64,000 nt of DNA from Oscillospiraceae bacterium (GTDB lineage Bacteria > Bacillota > Clostridia > Oscillospirales > CAG-272): the NCBI GenBank assembly GCA_015065215.1, contig SVQT01000003.1, forward strand, positions 40,019-104,018, read 5' to 3'. The notes beneath the pieces are model-generated. The model was not told where the DNA came from and made no database searches. It saw nothing but the letters and a program-made list of their open reading frames with translations. Below are positions 11,433-20,811 of this stretch, piece by piece. A program made the position numbers and the translations under genes. The first letter of the stretch is position 1. Every line of letters begins with the position of its first letter.

Positions 11433-11465
11433 ACTAAAACCTCACTTTTCTGATACCGTTAGCGG

Positions 11466-13121
11466 TTATTTTTTAGGGAAGCTATCCTTCAGACCGACCA
11501 CGCGATTGAAGGTGTTCTCGTACTTGGAATCCTTGCAGTAGTAGCCGTCGCGAACGAATTGGAATTTGTCGCCCACCTTGGCATCCGCCAATGCGATCTC
11601 GACCTTGGCGTTCTCTACCTTGGTCAGGGATTCGGGGTTGAGATAGTCGTTATAGGTCTTGCCCTCGGGCAGATCGCCGGGGTTCTCAATGGTCAGCAGG
11701 TTGTTGTAGAGCATCAAGGTCGCATCCTTGGCGTACTTGGCGGAGAGCCAATGGATGGTGCCTTTGATCTTGCGGCCGTCAGCGGGCATGCCGTTGCGCG
11801 TTTCCAGATCGGCGGTGCAGCGGATGCGCTCCACGTTGCCGTCCTGATCCTTCACGATCTCGTTGCAGCGCACGATATAGGCGCCCATCAGTCGCACCTC
11901 ACCGTCCGGCTTCATGCGGAAGAACTTGGGAGGCGGCACCTCGGCAAAATCATCGGCGTCGATATAGATTTCACGGGTAAAGGGCATAGCGCGGGTGCCC
12001 ATATCCGGGTTTTGCGGATGGTTGGGCAGGTCGAAGGTCTCCTCCTTGTTCGCGTCGTAGTTGGTGATCTCAACCAAAATAGGCTTCTTGATGGCAATGC
12101 GCCGGGGGGCGTTCTCGTTGAGCTCGTCGCGGATGCAGTGCTCCAGCATACCAATATCTACCAGGCTATCCGATTTGGCAACACCCGCCTCACGGACAAA
12201 GCGGAAGATCGAGGTGGGGGTGTAGCCGCGGCGGCGCAGGGCGCAGATGGTGGGCAGACGGGGGTCATCCCAACCGTCTACGGTGTGGCTTTCCACCAAC
12301 GAGCGCAGATAGCGCTTGGACATGACCGTGTTGGTGATGTTGAGGCGTGCGAACTCACGCTGCTTGGGCGGCTTTTCAAAGCCGATATTATCAATGACCC
12401 ACTCGTAAAGGGGACGATGATTTTCAAACTCCAACGAGCAAAGCGAGTGCGTAATACCTTCCAATGCGTCCTGAATGGGGTGCGCGTAGTCATAAAGGGG
12501 ATAGATGCACCACTGATCGCCCTGACGGTGGTGGTGCGCGCGCACGATGCGGTAGATGGCAGGGTCACGCATATTGATATTGGGCGATGCCATATCAATC
12601 TTGGCACGTAGGGTCTTGGCGCCATCCGGGAACTCGCCGTCGCGCATCCGGGTAAACAGATCCAGATTTTCCTCTACGGTGCGGTTGCGGTAGGGGCTCT
12701 CGGTGCCCTTTTCGGTCAAGGTACCACGGGTGGCGCGCAATTCCTCGGCGGAAAGGTCGCAGACGTATGCCTTGCCGTCCTTGATCAGCTTGATGGCGAA
12801 TTCATAGCACTTTTCAAAGTAATCAGAGCCGTAGAACACGCCGCCCGTGGGGGTGGCACCCAGCCAGCAAAGATCCTCATAGATCGAGTCAACGTATTCG
12901 GTATCTTCTTTGGTGGGATTGGTGTCGTCATAGCGCAGATTGAAAAGTCCGCCATATTTCTTGGCCGCTTCCACATTGATCATGATGGCCTTGGCGGAGC
13001 CGATGTGCAGATAGCCGTTGGGCTCGGGTGGGAAGCGGGTGTGAATTTTCAGGTTGGGATCACGGCGCAGGTCTTCGTCAATAATATCGTGTATAAAATT
13101 GCTTGCAATGAGTTCTTCCAT
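11466..13121 (-). CDS. glnS: Glutaminyl-tRNA synthetase
   Basis: IHTRFPPEPNGYLHIGSAKAI (HIGH), NLRYDDTNP, VMSKRYL (KMSKS-like). Confidence 0.97.
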   Translation of the reverse strand: MEELIASNFIHDIIDEDLRRDPNLKIHTRFPPEPNGYLHIGSAKAIMINVEAAKKYGGLFNLRYDDTNPTKEDTEYVDSIYEDLCWLGATPTGGVFYGSDYFEKCYEFAIKLIKDGKAYVCDLSAEELRATRGTLTEKGTESPYRNRTVEENLDLFTRMRDGEFPDGAKTLRAKIDMASPNINMRDPAIYRIVRAHHHRQGDQWCIYPLYDYAHPIQDALEGITHSLCSLEFENHRPLYEWVIDNIGFEKPPKQREFARLNITNTVMSKRYLRSLVESHTVDGWDDPRLPTICALRRRGYTPTSIFRFVREAGVAKSDSLVDIGMLEHCIRDELNENAPRRIAIKKPILVEITNYDANKEETFDLPNHPQNPDMGTRAMPFTREIYIDADDFAEVPPPKFFRMKPDGEVRLMGAYIVRCNEIVKDQDGNVERIRCTADLETRNGMPADGRKIKGTIHWLSAKYAKDATLMLYNNLLTIENPGDLPEGKTYNDYLNPESLTKVENAKVEIALADAKVGDKFQFVRDGYYCKDSKYENTFNRVVGLKDSFPKK

Positions 13122-13151
13122 AATTTTACCTTTTCTATATTCAAATTTTTA

Positions 13152-14801
13152 TCAAAGGGTTTCAAGCATGGCATTGATACGGGCGATGACACGGTCGGCG
13201 CCCAGCACCTGCATAACAGCGTACATATCGGGCGAGTTGAGGCGACCGGTTACCGCTACACGCAGGAACATGCTGACATCGGCAATGCTACCGGCAAAGG
13301 CACCGGGATTTTCACGGTAAGCCTTCATGTCCGAGGCAAAGCCGAGGCTGTCAGCAATTGCCTTGATTTTCTCAAACCAGAGGTTGCTATCGTCAGAGGG
13401 ATCAAAGGTTGCCTTAAAGCGATCCAGCACTGCCTTGATGTCGGCTTTTTTAAATTGGGCGGGATAAGCGTCGGTCACAGCAAACCAATCGTCATAGAAG
13501 AAGTCCAGATAAGGCTTGACGTCTGCCCATACCGCAAAATCCTTACGGGGCTTTTTGCCGCCGCGGCCAATAGCCAAAATGGCTTTCGCGTAAGCGGGAT
13601 CGGCCGTCAGGTGATCGAAGAGATCTTTGTCATAGTCTTTGGCAAAAGAGACGACTTCTTCATAAACACGCTCGGCACTCATACGGGATATGACATTTTT
13701 AGAAACGTCACGCAGCTTTGCCTCGTCAAAAAGCGATCCGGCGGGGTTCATCTTTTTGTGAGAGAACTTGAAGCTGTCAACCGGAGCGTCGGGGTTGGCA
13801 CGGCGCCAGTCTTCAAAGTTGGAGTTCAGTACCGTCATGAGATATTCGTAAACCGACTGTACCGGGAAGCCTGCGGCGCGGTAATAGGTCAAGGCCAATT
13901 CGGGATCCTTTCGCTTGGAAAGCTTTCGCTTGCTATCTCCATCCATTTTCATCAAAGGGCCGATATGGAGATACTTGGGGGGCTTGAAGCCAAGTGAACG
14001 GAAGAGCTGTAGATGGAAGGGGAGGGTTGGCAACCATTCGTCCCCACGAACCACGTGGGTGGTGCGCATCAAGTGATCGTCTACCGCATGGGCAAAGTGA
14101 TAGGTGGGGATGCCGTCAGATTTCAGCAAAACATGGTCAATATCGTTCTCGGTCAGCTCCAAATTGCCTTTGATCAGATCGGTGAACTTGATTTTGTTTT
14201 CGATTGATCCGGTAGAGCGGAAACGGAGTACATAGGGCATGCCGTTGGCAATGGCCTCTTTGATCTCTTCAATCGAACGGTCACGCCAGATTGCCCATTT
14301 GCCAAAATAGCCGAAATTGGCCTTCTCCGCCTCTTGCCTGGCGTGAATGTCGGCAAGCTCCTCCTCGGTGCAAAAGCAAGGATAAGCCTGGCCCTGCAAA
14401 ACCAGCTGTTTTGCGTAAACATGGTAGATTTCTACACGTTGGCGTTGACGGTAAGGACCGTAATGGCCAGCGTCGCCATCTATGGTGGCACCCTCGTCAA
14501 AGTTGATGTCGTAGTGCTTTAGTCCCTCGATCAGCGTCTGAACGGCACCGGGCACTTCACGCTTGGCGTCGGTATCCTCTACGCGAAGGAAGAGCAAACC
14601 ACCGGATTGGTGGCACATGCGCTCGGAGGTCAGGCCCTGTACCAGATTGCCCAGATGGACAAAGCCGGTAGGACTGGGAGCCATGCGGGAGACCACTGCG
14701 CCTTCCGGAAGATTGCGGACGGGGAAGCGGGCTTCCATATCCTCGGGGGTCAGCGTTACATGCGGAAATAGCAACTCGGCAAGTGCGTTCGTGTCTAACA
14801 T
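13152..14801 (-). CDS. gltX: Glutamyl-tRNA synthetase
   Basis: RMAPSPTGFVHLGNL, RVEDTDAKREVPGA, KRKLSKRKDPELAL. Confidence 0.96.
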   Translation of the reverse strand: MLDTNALAELLFPHVTLTPEDMEARFPVRNLPEGAVVSRMAPSPTGFVHLGNLVQGLTSERMCHQSGGLLFLRVEDTDAKREVPGAVQTLIEGLKHYDINFDEGATIDGDAGHYGPYRQRQRVEIYHVYAKQLVLQGQAYPCFCTEEELADIHARQEAEKANFGYFGKWAIWRDRSIEEIKEAIANGMPYVLRFRSTGSIENKIKFTDLIKGNLELTENDIDHVLLKSDGIPTYHFAHAVDDHLMRTTHVVRGDEWLPTLPFHLQLFRSLGFKPPKYLHIGPLMKMDGDSKRKLSKRKDPELALTYYRAAGFPVQSVYEYLMTVLNSNFEDWRRANPDAPVDSFKFSHKKMNPAGSLFDEAKLRDVSKNVISRMSAERVYEEVVSFAKDYDKDLFDHLTADPAYAKAILAIGRGGKKPRKDFAVWADVKPYLDFFYDDWFAVTDAYPAQFKKADIKAVLDRFKATFDPSDDSNLWFEKIKAIADSLGFASDMKAYRENPGAFAGSIADVSMFLRVAVTGRLNSPDMYAVMQVLGADRVIARINAMLETL

Positions 14802-14819
14802 TTTGATACCTCGAATCGT

Positions 14820-15434
14820 TTAAAATAGGCGATCAAGCGCCATACCCAGCGTGGTGCTTGGTCCGTGTCCCGGGTAGATTTTCATCTCTTTGGGCAGCTG
14901 AGATAGTCCCCGCAAGGAGGCCAGCAGTGCCTGCTCATTTCCGCCGTAAAGATCGGTTCGTCCATACCCCGCGGCAAAGATGGTATCGCCGGTAAAGGCA
15001 ATATCCGCCGTCAGTAGCACACAGGAGCCTTTGGAGTGACCGGGGGTGTGCCGTACTGTCAGTGTGATTGAGCCGAAGGTTAATTTGTCGCCATCGGCAA
15101 AGGTATGATCGGCGGGCAGCCAGCTTTTTTGGTGATTGAAAAATAGGGCGTAAGCGTTTTTGTGGCAGTCGGTCAGCATTTCCGCGTCTGCCTCGTGCAG
15201 ATGAAGCGGAACGCCAAAGCGGGTACGCAATTGATCAGCGGATAGAATGTGATCAAAGTGCCCGTGTGTGCAGAGAATGGCCTTTAATGTGGCACGGTGC
15301 TCTTGCAAAGCGGCCTCAACGGCAGGGGTGGGTGCCGAACAGTCAATGAGCAAGGCATCCGGCCCATTCAAGAGCAAATAGCAAGACGAAGAAAAACCAC
15401 CCGGATAGAGATTGATGATTTTCGTTTCTCTCAC
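14820..15434 (-). CDS. MBL-fold metallo-hydrolase (glyoxalase II-like); start codon uncertain
   Basis: ILCTHGHFDHI, RHTPGHSKGS, AFTGDTIFAAGYGRTDL. The ORF extends to 15500, but an extended -10 (TGTGGTATACT) inside that extension argues for a later start. Confidence 0.85.
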   Translation of the reverse strand: MRETKIINLYPGGFSSSCYLLLNGPDALLIDCSAPTPAVEAALQEHRATLKAILCTHGHFDHILSADQLRTRFGVPLHLHEADAEMLTDCHKNAYALFFNHQKSWLPADHTFADGDKLTFGSITLTVRHTPGHSKGSCVLLTADIAFTGDTIFAAGYGRTDLYGGNEQALLASLRGLSQLPKEMKIYPGHGPSTTLGMALDRLF

Positions 15435-15528
15435 CTCCGCGCTAATCAATACAAAGTAAGTATACCACATTCCCGCTGCTTTGTCTACCGTTTCCACCAA
15501 ATATTATAATAAAAATGAAGGTATATCA

Positions 15529-15563
15529 AAAAATTCCTGCCGGCTTGCCGGCAGGAATTTTTG
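15529..15563 (-). terminator. Terminator of the peptide-SBP gene
   Basis: AAAATTCCTGCCGGC-tt-GCCGGCAGGAATTTTT. Confidence 0.8.
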
Positions 15564-15574
15564 GGAGTGGAATA

Positions 15575-17455
15575 TTACTCTTCCTCTTCTTCTTCCTCGA
15601 TAACAACGAATTCGTCGCGGAGCGCAATGTTCCAATAGTTTTTCAACTTGACCTCAGTCAAAATTGAGCAGCAGTAGAAGGTGCTGTCCAGTTTGGAAAT
15701 ACCCTTTGCTTTTACGGTGGCATTTTGGTTATAAACGATCGGGATCACCGGCATCTCGTCCATCAGAATCGCTTCTGCCTCATGCAATCGGTCGGCGCGA
15801 GCATTGAAATCTTCCGCGGCAAAGGCTTCTTCAATTTTGTTGTTGTAAGCCTCGCTGTCATAACCGATGATATGACCTTGCAGGTTGTAATCGGTATGGT
15901 TATATTTGTTGCCGGAGAAGGCCTTTGCGAACGGAGCCAGATAAGAGAAGGCATCGGGGGAGTAGGCGATCAAATCCAAGGCGATGGCCTCGACCACATG
16001 CTCGGTGGTTCCCTCGCTATCCTCGGTGGTGTAGATCAGATCGTCGATTGCGTCTTTATAGGGGTTGGAGAAAATGCCGGAAGGCTTTGCGACTTCGGGG
16101 GTGTCGGGATTGCTGTCATCGTCAACATAGTCGATGATTTCGAAAGGCGTCAGTATGTTCAGCGAAACGTTAAAGCCAAGCGACGACCAAGCGGCTTTTA
16201 CCAAATTTGCCATAGCGATATGATCTTCATCATAAGAAGCGACGGTGATCGAGAAGGAGTAGGAGCCGGGGGTCACGCCGGCAGTGGAAAGCAGTGTTTT
16301 GGCTTCATTGATGTTAGCGGTAGAAGCGATGTAGGATTCTGCCTTCGCGCGGAAGGTGGCCTTTTTGTCAGGTCTGTTACGCAAAGTGCAGGGCACCAAG
16401 CCGTCAGCGGCAATGGCATAAACCATTGCTTCAGCGATGGCAGAGCGGTCGATGGCAAGCGACAGCGCCTGTCTGACTTCTTTCTTGGCGAATAGCTTTT
16501 CGCCGTTGATCTCTGCGTTTTCGTTGAGATAATAAACATGCGTAGAAGCGGCATCGGTGACCTCAACCTCGTCCAGCGCGAATTCGCCGCCCTGGCGCAC
16601 CGCCAACGGGATACGGCCAAAGTAGTAAAGGGCGCCGGCCTCACTGCTGCCCAGCATAGCGAACTGCTCGGCAAGGTCAGTGGAGTAATCCACCACAATA
16701 CGGTAGGGACGAACCCGCTTATCCAAGTCATCTTTGTTGCGGTCACGGTAGTAGTAGCTGTTACGCTCCAGGATGAACCCGTCTTTTTCGGTGTAGCTCA
16801 TAGAACGAACCATGAAAGGACCGGTGGTAAAGATGGTTGTGCTTTTCTTGCCCCAGTCGGGATTGGCATCAATGATGTCGTCACGCAGAGGGTAGAGAGC
16901 GGGACTGCAAAGAACCAATAGGAACTCATCCACGTCGATGGGGTGCTCAAAGGCGATCTCCAAGGTGGCATTATCAACAACGGTAACGCCCAGATGGCCT
17001 ACCGAGTCATCCCCTGCCGCAATGGCACGGGCATTTTTGATGTCATACAGCATAGAGACAGCGGGGTGGGTAAAGTTAGGCGCCAGCAAACGAAGGAAAG
17101 CGTATTGCGCGTCGTTTGCGGTTACGGGAACACCGTCAGACCATTTGGTATCTTTTAAGGTCAGCTGTAGGATGTAATCGCCCTCTTCTTTGTCTTCGGT
17201 GTATTTGTATTTATCCACCAAACCCTTTTGGGGCTTGCCGTTTTCGTCGGCGTAGAAAAGGCCTTCAAACAAAAGGCTGACAAGCTGCAAGGTGGCCTCA
17301 TTATCAAAGGCTTGCAAGGGATCCACGTCGTAAATTGGCTCGGTCAGATACATGCGGATATATGCGCCTTTATCCTCTTCGTTTTTGGCGCAACCGACCA
17401 GGCAGAGCAGAACGGTTGCCACGCAAAGGATCAGCGCTATCATTCGTTTCGTCAT
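15575..17455 (-). CDS. ABC transporter substrate-binding lipoprotein, SBP_bac_5 (oligopeptide-type)
   Basis: Signal MTKRMIALILCVATVLLCLVGC; GLVDKYKYTEDKEEGDYILQLTLKDTKWSDGVPVTANDAQYAF; C-terminal EEEEEEE. Confidence 0.9.
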   Translation of the reverse strand: MTKRMIALILCVATVLLCLVGCAKNEEDKGAYIRMYLTEPIYDVDPLQAFDNEATLQLVSLLFEGLFYADENGKPQKGLVDKYKYTEDKEEGDYILQLTLKDTKWSDGVPVTANDAQYAFLRLLAPNFTHPAVSMLYDIKNARAIAAGDDSVGHLGVTVVDNATLEIAFEHPIDVDEFLLVLCSPALYPLRDDIIDANPDWGKKSTTIFTTGPFMVRSMSYTEKDGFILERNSYYYRDRNKDDLDKRVRPYRIVVDYSTDLAEQFAMLGSSEAGALYYFGRIPLAVRQGGEFALDEVEVTDAASTHVYYLNENAEINGEKLFAKKEVRQALSLAIDRSAIAEAMVYAIAADGLVPCTLRNRPDKKATFRAKAESYIASTANINEAKTLLSTAGVTPGSYSFSITVASYDEDHIAMANLVKAAWSSLGFNVSLNILTPFEIIDYVDDDSNPDTPEVAKPSGIFSNPYKDAIDDLIYTTEDSEGTTEHVVEAIALDLIAYSPDAFSYLAPFAKAFSGNKYNHTDYNLQGHIIGYDSEAYNNKIEEAFAAEDFNARADRLHEAEAILMDEMPVIPIVYNQNATVKAKGISKLDSTFYCCSILTEVKLKNYWNIALRDEFVVIEEEEEEE

Positions 17456-17684
17456 TTCGGTAATCCTCCTTGACTTGGTTGTTGAAAACACAGCATAATT
17501 TCAATGCCATTTTAACATTCCATATTATAACACAATCTGCGTTCGAATTCAAGCGTTCGGGCCAACAAAATAAAAAGGTTTGGACACTTGCACAATGTTT
17601 TGTGACAAAATTGGGCAGTTTACACATAGATGAGAGAAAAAAAGGGAATATAAATTTAAAACACACGTGAAGGGGAGGGCGTTT

Positions 17685-18587
17685 ATGGAAGAATTTGCGC
17701 GTAGCGATCTTGCCGCCGAGTGCGGCGGAGAGCGTGAGGGAGAGGGAATTCGGGTCAGAAAAAGCGAGAGCGGCGGCTGCCGCATTCTGCAAGTGCAGGT
17801 GCGCAGCAGTGAGGCGGCAAAACGGATCGGTAAGCCTGAAGGGTGCTATGTCACGCTGGATTGCGGTAACATCCGCATGTTAGAAGAGAATGAATTTGAC
17901 CGCGTGCGGTGCGCCCTTTCAGTAGAGATCAGGGAGATGGCGGAGCGGATGTGCGGCAAACGGGTTGGCGGACAGTTTTCGGTTCTGGTAGCGGGTCTTG
18001 GTAACGCGGAAATCACTGCTGATGCCATTGGGCCTGAGACGGTACGCCGTATGGCGGTTACACGGCATTTGCGGCGCTTGGATCACGCCCTGTTTTCCAC
18101 GGTTGGGCTTTGTGAAATTTCGGCGCTTGTCCCCGGCGTTTTGGGACAAACCGGATTGGAAACGGTAGAGCTGGTGCGGGGGGCGGTGAAGGCGGCTTCG
18201 CCAGATTTGGTTGTGGCGGTGGACGCGCTTGCCTCTCGCTCAGTAGAGCGGTTGGCAACGACGGTGCAACTATCGGATACCGGCATTCACCCGGGCTCCG
18301 GCATCGGTAACAGCCGCAAGGCTCTGAATGCCGAAACGGTGGGTGTGCCGGTAATGGCGTTGGGTGTACCTACGGTTGTGGATTCTTCTACCTTGGTATA
18401 TGACGCGTTGCGTCGCGCAGGGTATGAGCCGCAGTATTTTTCGGGGGAGCTGCATCAAGCCTTAAAAGAGGGGAAGAATTTCTTTGTTTCCCCGAAAGAA
18501 ATTGACCTGCTGGTCTCCTCGGTGGCGGTGCTGCTGGCGGGCGCATTGGAAAAGGCATTCACCGTTCGGGACGGCGAATTTTCCTAA
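17685..18587 (+). CDS. gpr: GPR endopeptidase (spore germination protease)
   Basis: VAGLGNAEITADAIGPETV, ALVPGVLGQTGLETVELVRGAVKAASPDLVVAVDALASRSVERLATTVQLSDTGIHPGSGIGNSRKALN. Confidence 0.96.
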   Translation: MEEFARSDLAAECGGEREGEGIRVRKSESGGCRILQVQVRSSEAAKRIGKPEGCYVTLDCGNIRMLEENEFDRVRCALSVEIREMAERMCGKRVGGQFSVLVAGLGNAEITADAIGPETVRRMAVTRHLRRLDHALFSTVGLCEISALVPGVLGQTGLETVELVRGAVKAASPDLVVAVDALASRSVERLATTVQLSDTGIHPGSGIGNSRKALNAETVGVPVMALGVPTVVDSSTLVYDALRRAGYEPQYFSGELHQALKEGKNFFVSPKEIDLLVSSVAVLLAGALEKAFTVRDGEFS

Positions 18588-18671
18588 AAAGCTCCCTAAC
18601 GGTATGAATTTTTGCGAAAAAGTATGATGCTCTATGATTGTTACGGGTACTTCCTGCTAAGGTGTATGCGC

Positions 18672-18723
18672 GCAAACAATAACGGGCGCCGATGTAAAAA
18701 CAGCGGCGCCCGTTATTGTTTGC
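18672..18723 (-). terminator. 20-bp perfect inverted repeat, probable transcription terminator of the RHH gene
   Basis: Arms 18672-18691 and 18704-18723, 12-nt loop, overlaps the stop codon of the minus-strand ORF; no strong T-run. Confidence 0.5.
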
Positions 18724-18886
18724 CCTTGTCATTATCAAGACTGTTAAGAGCATATTCACAGCATTGAATGATGAGATTGTTCAATGATACTTGCTTTGCT
18801 TGAGCCAAAATCTCAAGTTGCTTCACAAGATCAACGGGCATACGAAAGGTTTTATTGATGTATTCCGTTTTTTTCACTTCAAACAA
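18713..18886 (-). CDS. Small ribbon-helix-helix-like DNA-binding protein
   Basis: FEVKKTEYINKTFRMPVDLVKQLEILAQAKQVSLNNLIIQCCEYAL has Arc/RHH-like pattern; TTG start 8 nt after SD AAGGAG. Confidence 0.65.
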   Translation of the reverse strand: MFEVKKTEYINKTFRMPVDLVKQLEILAQAKQVSLNNLIIQCCEYALNSLDNDKGKQ

Positions 18887-18987
18887 ATGGATCACTCCTT
18901 GCGTTTTATTTGACTCTATTGTACACAATTTTCACAAGAATAAATACACTATATTTTTACACTTTAATAATATGGTGTAAATTGCAA

Positions 18988-19016
18988 TTGACAACAAGAC
19001 AAAGATGTGATAAAAT
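18988..19016 (+). promoter_or_regulatory. Sigma-A type promoter for a 17-codon AbrB-like mini ORF
   Basis: TTGACA (18988-18993), 17-nt spacer, TAAAAT (19011-19016). Confidence 0.75.
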
Positions 19017-19044
19017 CAGCAAAAAAGCAAGGAAAGGAATGGAT

Positions 19045-19099
19045 TATGAAAGAGCCCAAGCTTGATAAACTGGGACGCGCGGTGATTCCTGTTACATAG
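19045..19099 (+). pseudogene. 17-codon ORF resembling the N-terminus of AbrB/SpoVT-type regulators, ending at TAG
   Basis: GGAATGG then ATG: MKEPKLDKLGRAVIPVT* matches the KLDxLGRxVIP motif of AbrB-family DNA-binding domains. Confidence 0.5.
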
Positions 19100-19140
19100 C
19101 AAAACCCCGTCAAACGGTGTGCGTTTGACGGGGTTTTGCT
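19098..19140. terminator. Bidirectional terminator between mini ORF and aminotransferase gene
   Basis: AGCAAAACCCCGTCAAACG-gtgtg-CGTTTGACGGGGTTTTGCT, 19-bp perfect arms. Confidence 0.9.
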
Positions 19141-20321
19141 TATGCTTCCTGTTGCAGGGTTTTGACAAATTTTTCAATGCGGGAAAGTGCCTCGGTAATG
19201 TGCTTGACCGAGTAGGCATAGGATATGCGGGCAAAGCCCTCACCGCCCTGACCGAACGCGGTGCCCGGCACAATGGCGCAACGCTGCTCGTAAAGCAAGC
19301 GGTTGCAAAACTCATCGCTGGAAAGTCCGAATTTGCGAAGATCAGGGAAGATGTAGAAAGCGCCCTCCGGCTCAAAGGAATCAATGCCAATTTTTTTCAG
19401 GCCCTCATAGATGTAACGGCGGCGGCGGTTGTATTCTTCTACCATCATCTGAATATCCTCGTCGCCGTTGCGCAATGCTTCCACAGCCGCTAACTGACTG
19501 GTGGTGGGCGCGCACATGATGGCGTATTGATGGATTTTCAGCATTTGCTCGGTAATAGGATCGGGCGCGGCAAGAAATCCCAGTCGCCAACCGGTCATGG
19601 CGTAGGCTTTTGAAAAGCCGTTGACCAAAATAGTCCGCTCCCACATACCATCCAGTGTGGCGATCGAGGTGTGATTTTGACCGTAGGTCATTTCCGCGTA
19701 GATTTCATCTGCCAGAATGACGATGTTGGTATCACGCACAAGGGCGGCGAGCTCTTCTAATTCCGATTTGGTGAGAATGGCGCCTGTGGGATTGTTGGGG
19801 AAAGGCAGTACCAGCATTTTGGTGCGGGGGGTCATGGCGGCCTTCAGTGCCTTGGGGGTTAATTTGAATTTTTCTTCAAACTTTGTTTCCACAATGACAG
19901 GGACACCGCCCATCATGCGCACAATGGGCTCGTAGCATACAAAAGAGGGGGTGGGAATGATCACCTCGTCCCCGGCCTCAATCACGGCACGGATGGCCAG
20001 ATCAATGGCCTCACTGCCACCTACCGTTACAATGGTCTGGCTTGGTTTATAGCGCAAAGAAAAGCGGCGCTCCAGATAACGGGAAATTTCTAACTGTAGC
20101 TCGGTAAAGCCGGCGTTGGGGGAATAGTAGGTCTTACCTTTTTGCAGGCTTTCGATCCCCGCTTCACGGATGTGCCAGGGGGTTACAAAATCGGGTTGGC
20201 CGACGGTAAGCCCCACCACATCCTTCATGCTTTCGTCGTTGAGCAGATCAAAGAACTTCCGAATGCCGGATTTTTTTAGATCCACAACTGTTTTTGAAAG
20301 AACAGAACTATAATCTATCAT
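19140..20321 (-). CDS. PLP-dependent aminotransferase, class I/II
   Basis: PFPNNPTGAILTKSELEELA, ILADEIYAEMTY, NGFSKAYAMTGWRLGF (PLP lysine motif). Confidence 0.94.
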   Translation of the reverse strand: MIDYSSVLSKTVVDLKKSGIRKFFDLLNDESMKDVVGLTVGQPDFVTPWHIREAGIESLQKGKTYYSPNAGFTELQLEISRYLERRFSLRYKPSQTIVTVGGSEAIDLAIRAVIEAGDEVIIPTPSFVCYEPIVRMMGGVPVIVETKFEEKFKLTPKALKAAMTPRTKMLVLPFPNNPTGAILTKSELEELAALVRDTNIVILADEIYAEMTYGQNHTSIATLDGMWERTILVNGFSKAYAMTGWRLGFLAAPDPITEQMLKIHQYAIMCAPTTSQLAAVEALRNGDEDIQMMVEEYNRRRRYIYEGLKKIGIDSFEPEGAFYIFPDLRKFGLSSDEFCNRLLYEQRCAIVPGTAFGQGGEGFARISYAYSVKHITEALSRIEKFVKTLQQEA

Positions 20322-20797
20322 CAGTTGCAATTTCCTCTCTCATCTACGTCTACCACGCCGTAGATAACACCTTTGTCCTTGTATTTGCGCAATACGAAGT
20401 GAGTGGCGGTGGAAATGACGTCCTCGATGGGTGCCAATTTCTGTGCCACGAAATAGGCGACCTCTTTCATCGTTTTGCCCTCGATCTGCACGGCAAGATC
20501 ATAACCGCCGGACATGAGGTAAAGGCTTTGTACTTCGGGGTAACTGTAGATGCGCTCGGCAACGCGGTCAAAGCCACGGTCGCGCTGAGGGGTGATTTTG
20601 ACCTCAATCAGAGCGCTGACATACTCGCGGTCGGTTTTGTCCCAGTCGATCATGGTTTTATAGCCCAAAATGATGCCATCCTGCTCATATTGCTTGATGA
20701 GCTTTTTGATGTCACCGACCTCCTTTTTGCACATAACGGCAAGCTGCTCGTGGGTCAGATTCGCGTTATCTTCCAATAGCTTCAAAATGGTATCCAT
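20321..20797 (-). CDS. Lrp/AsnC family transcriptional regulator
   Basis: N-terminal HTH; YPEVQSLYLMSGGYDLAVQIEGKTMKEVAYFVAQKLAPIEDVISTATHFVL (RAM domain). Confidence 0.88.
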   Translation of the reverse strand: MDTILKLLEDNANLTHEQLAVMCKKEVGDIKKLIKQYEQDGIILGYKTMIDWDKTDREYVSALIEVKITPQRDRGFDRVAERIYSYPEVQSLYLMSGGYDLAVQIEGKTMKEVAYFVAQKLAPIEDVISTATHFVLRKYKDKGVIYGVVDVDERGNCN

Positions 20798-20811
20798 TGC
20801 TTTTTCTCCGA

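Noticed and set aside
11559-12611. 350-aa ORF antisense to glnS
   Set aside because: Shadow ORF; sense strand is unambiguous GlnRS.
13005-13997. 330-aa ORF antisense to the gltX/glnS junction
   Set aside because: Overlaps two real aminoacyl-tRNA synthetase genes and has no domain signature.
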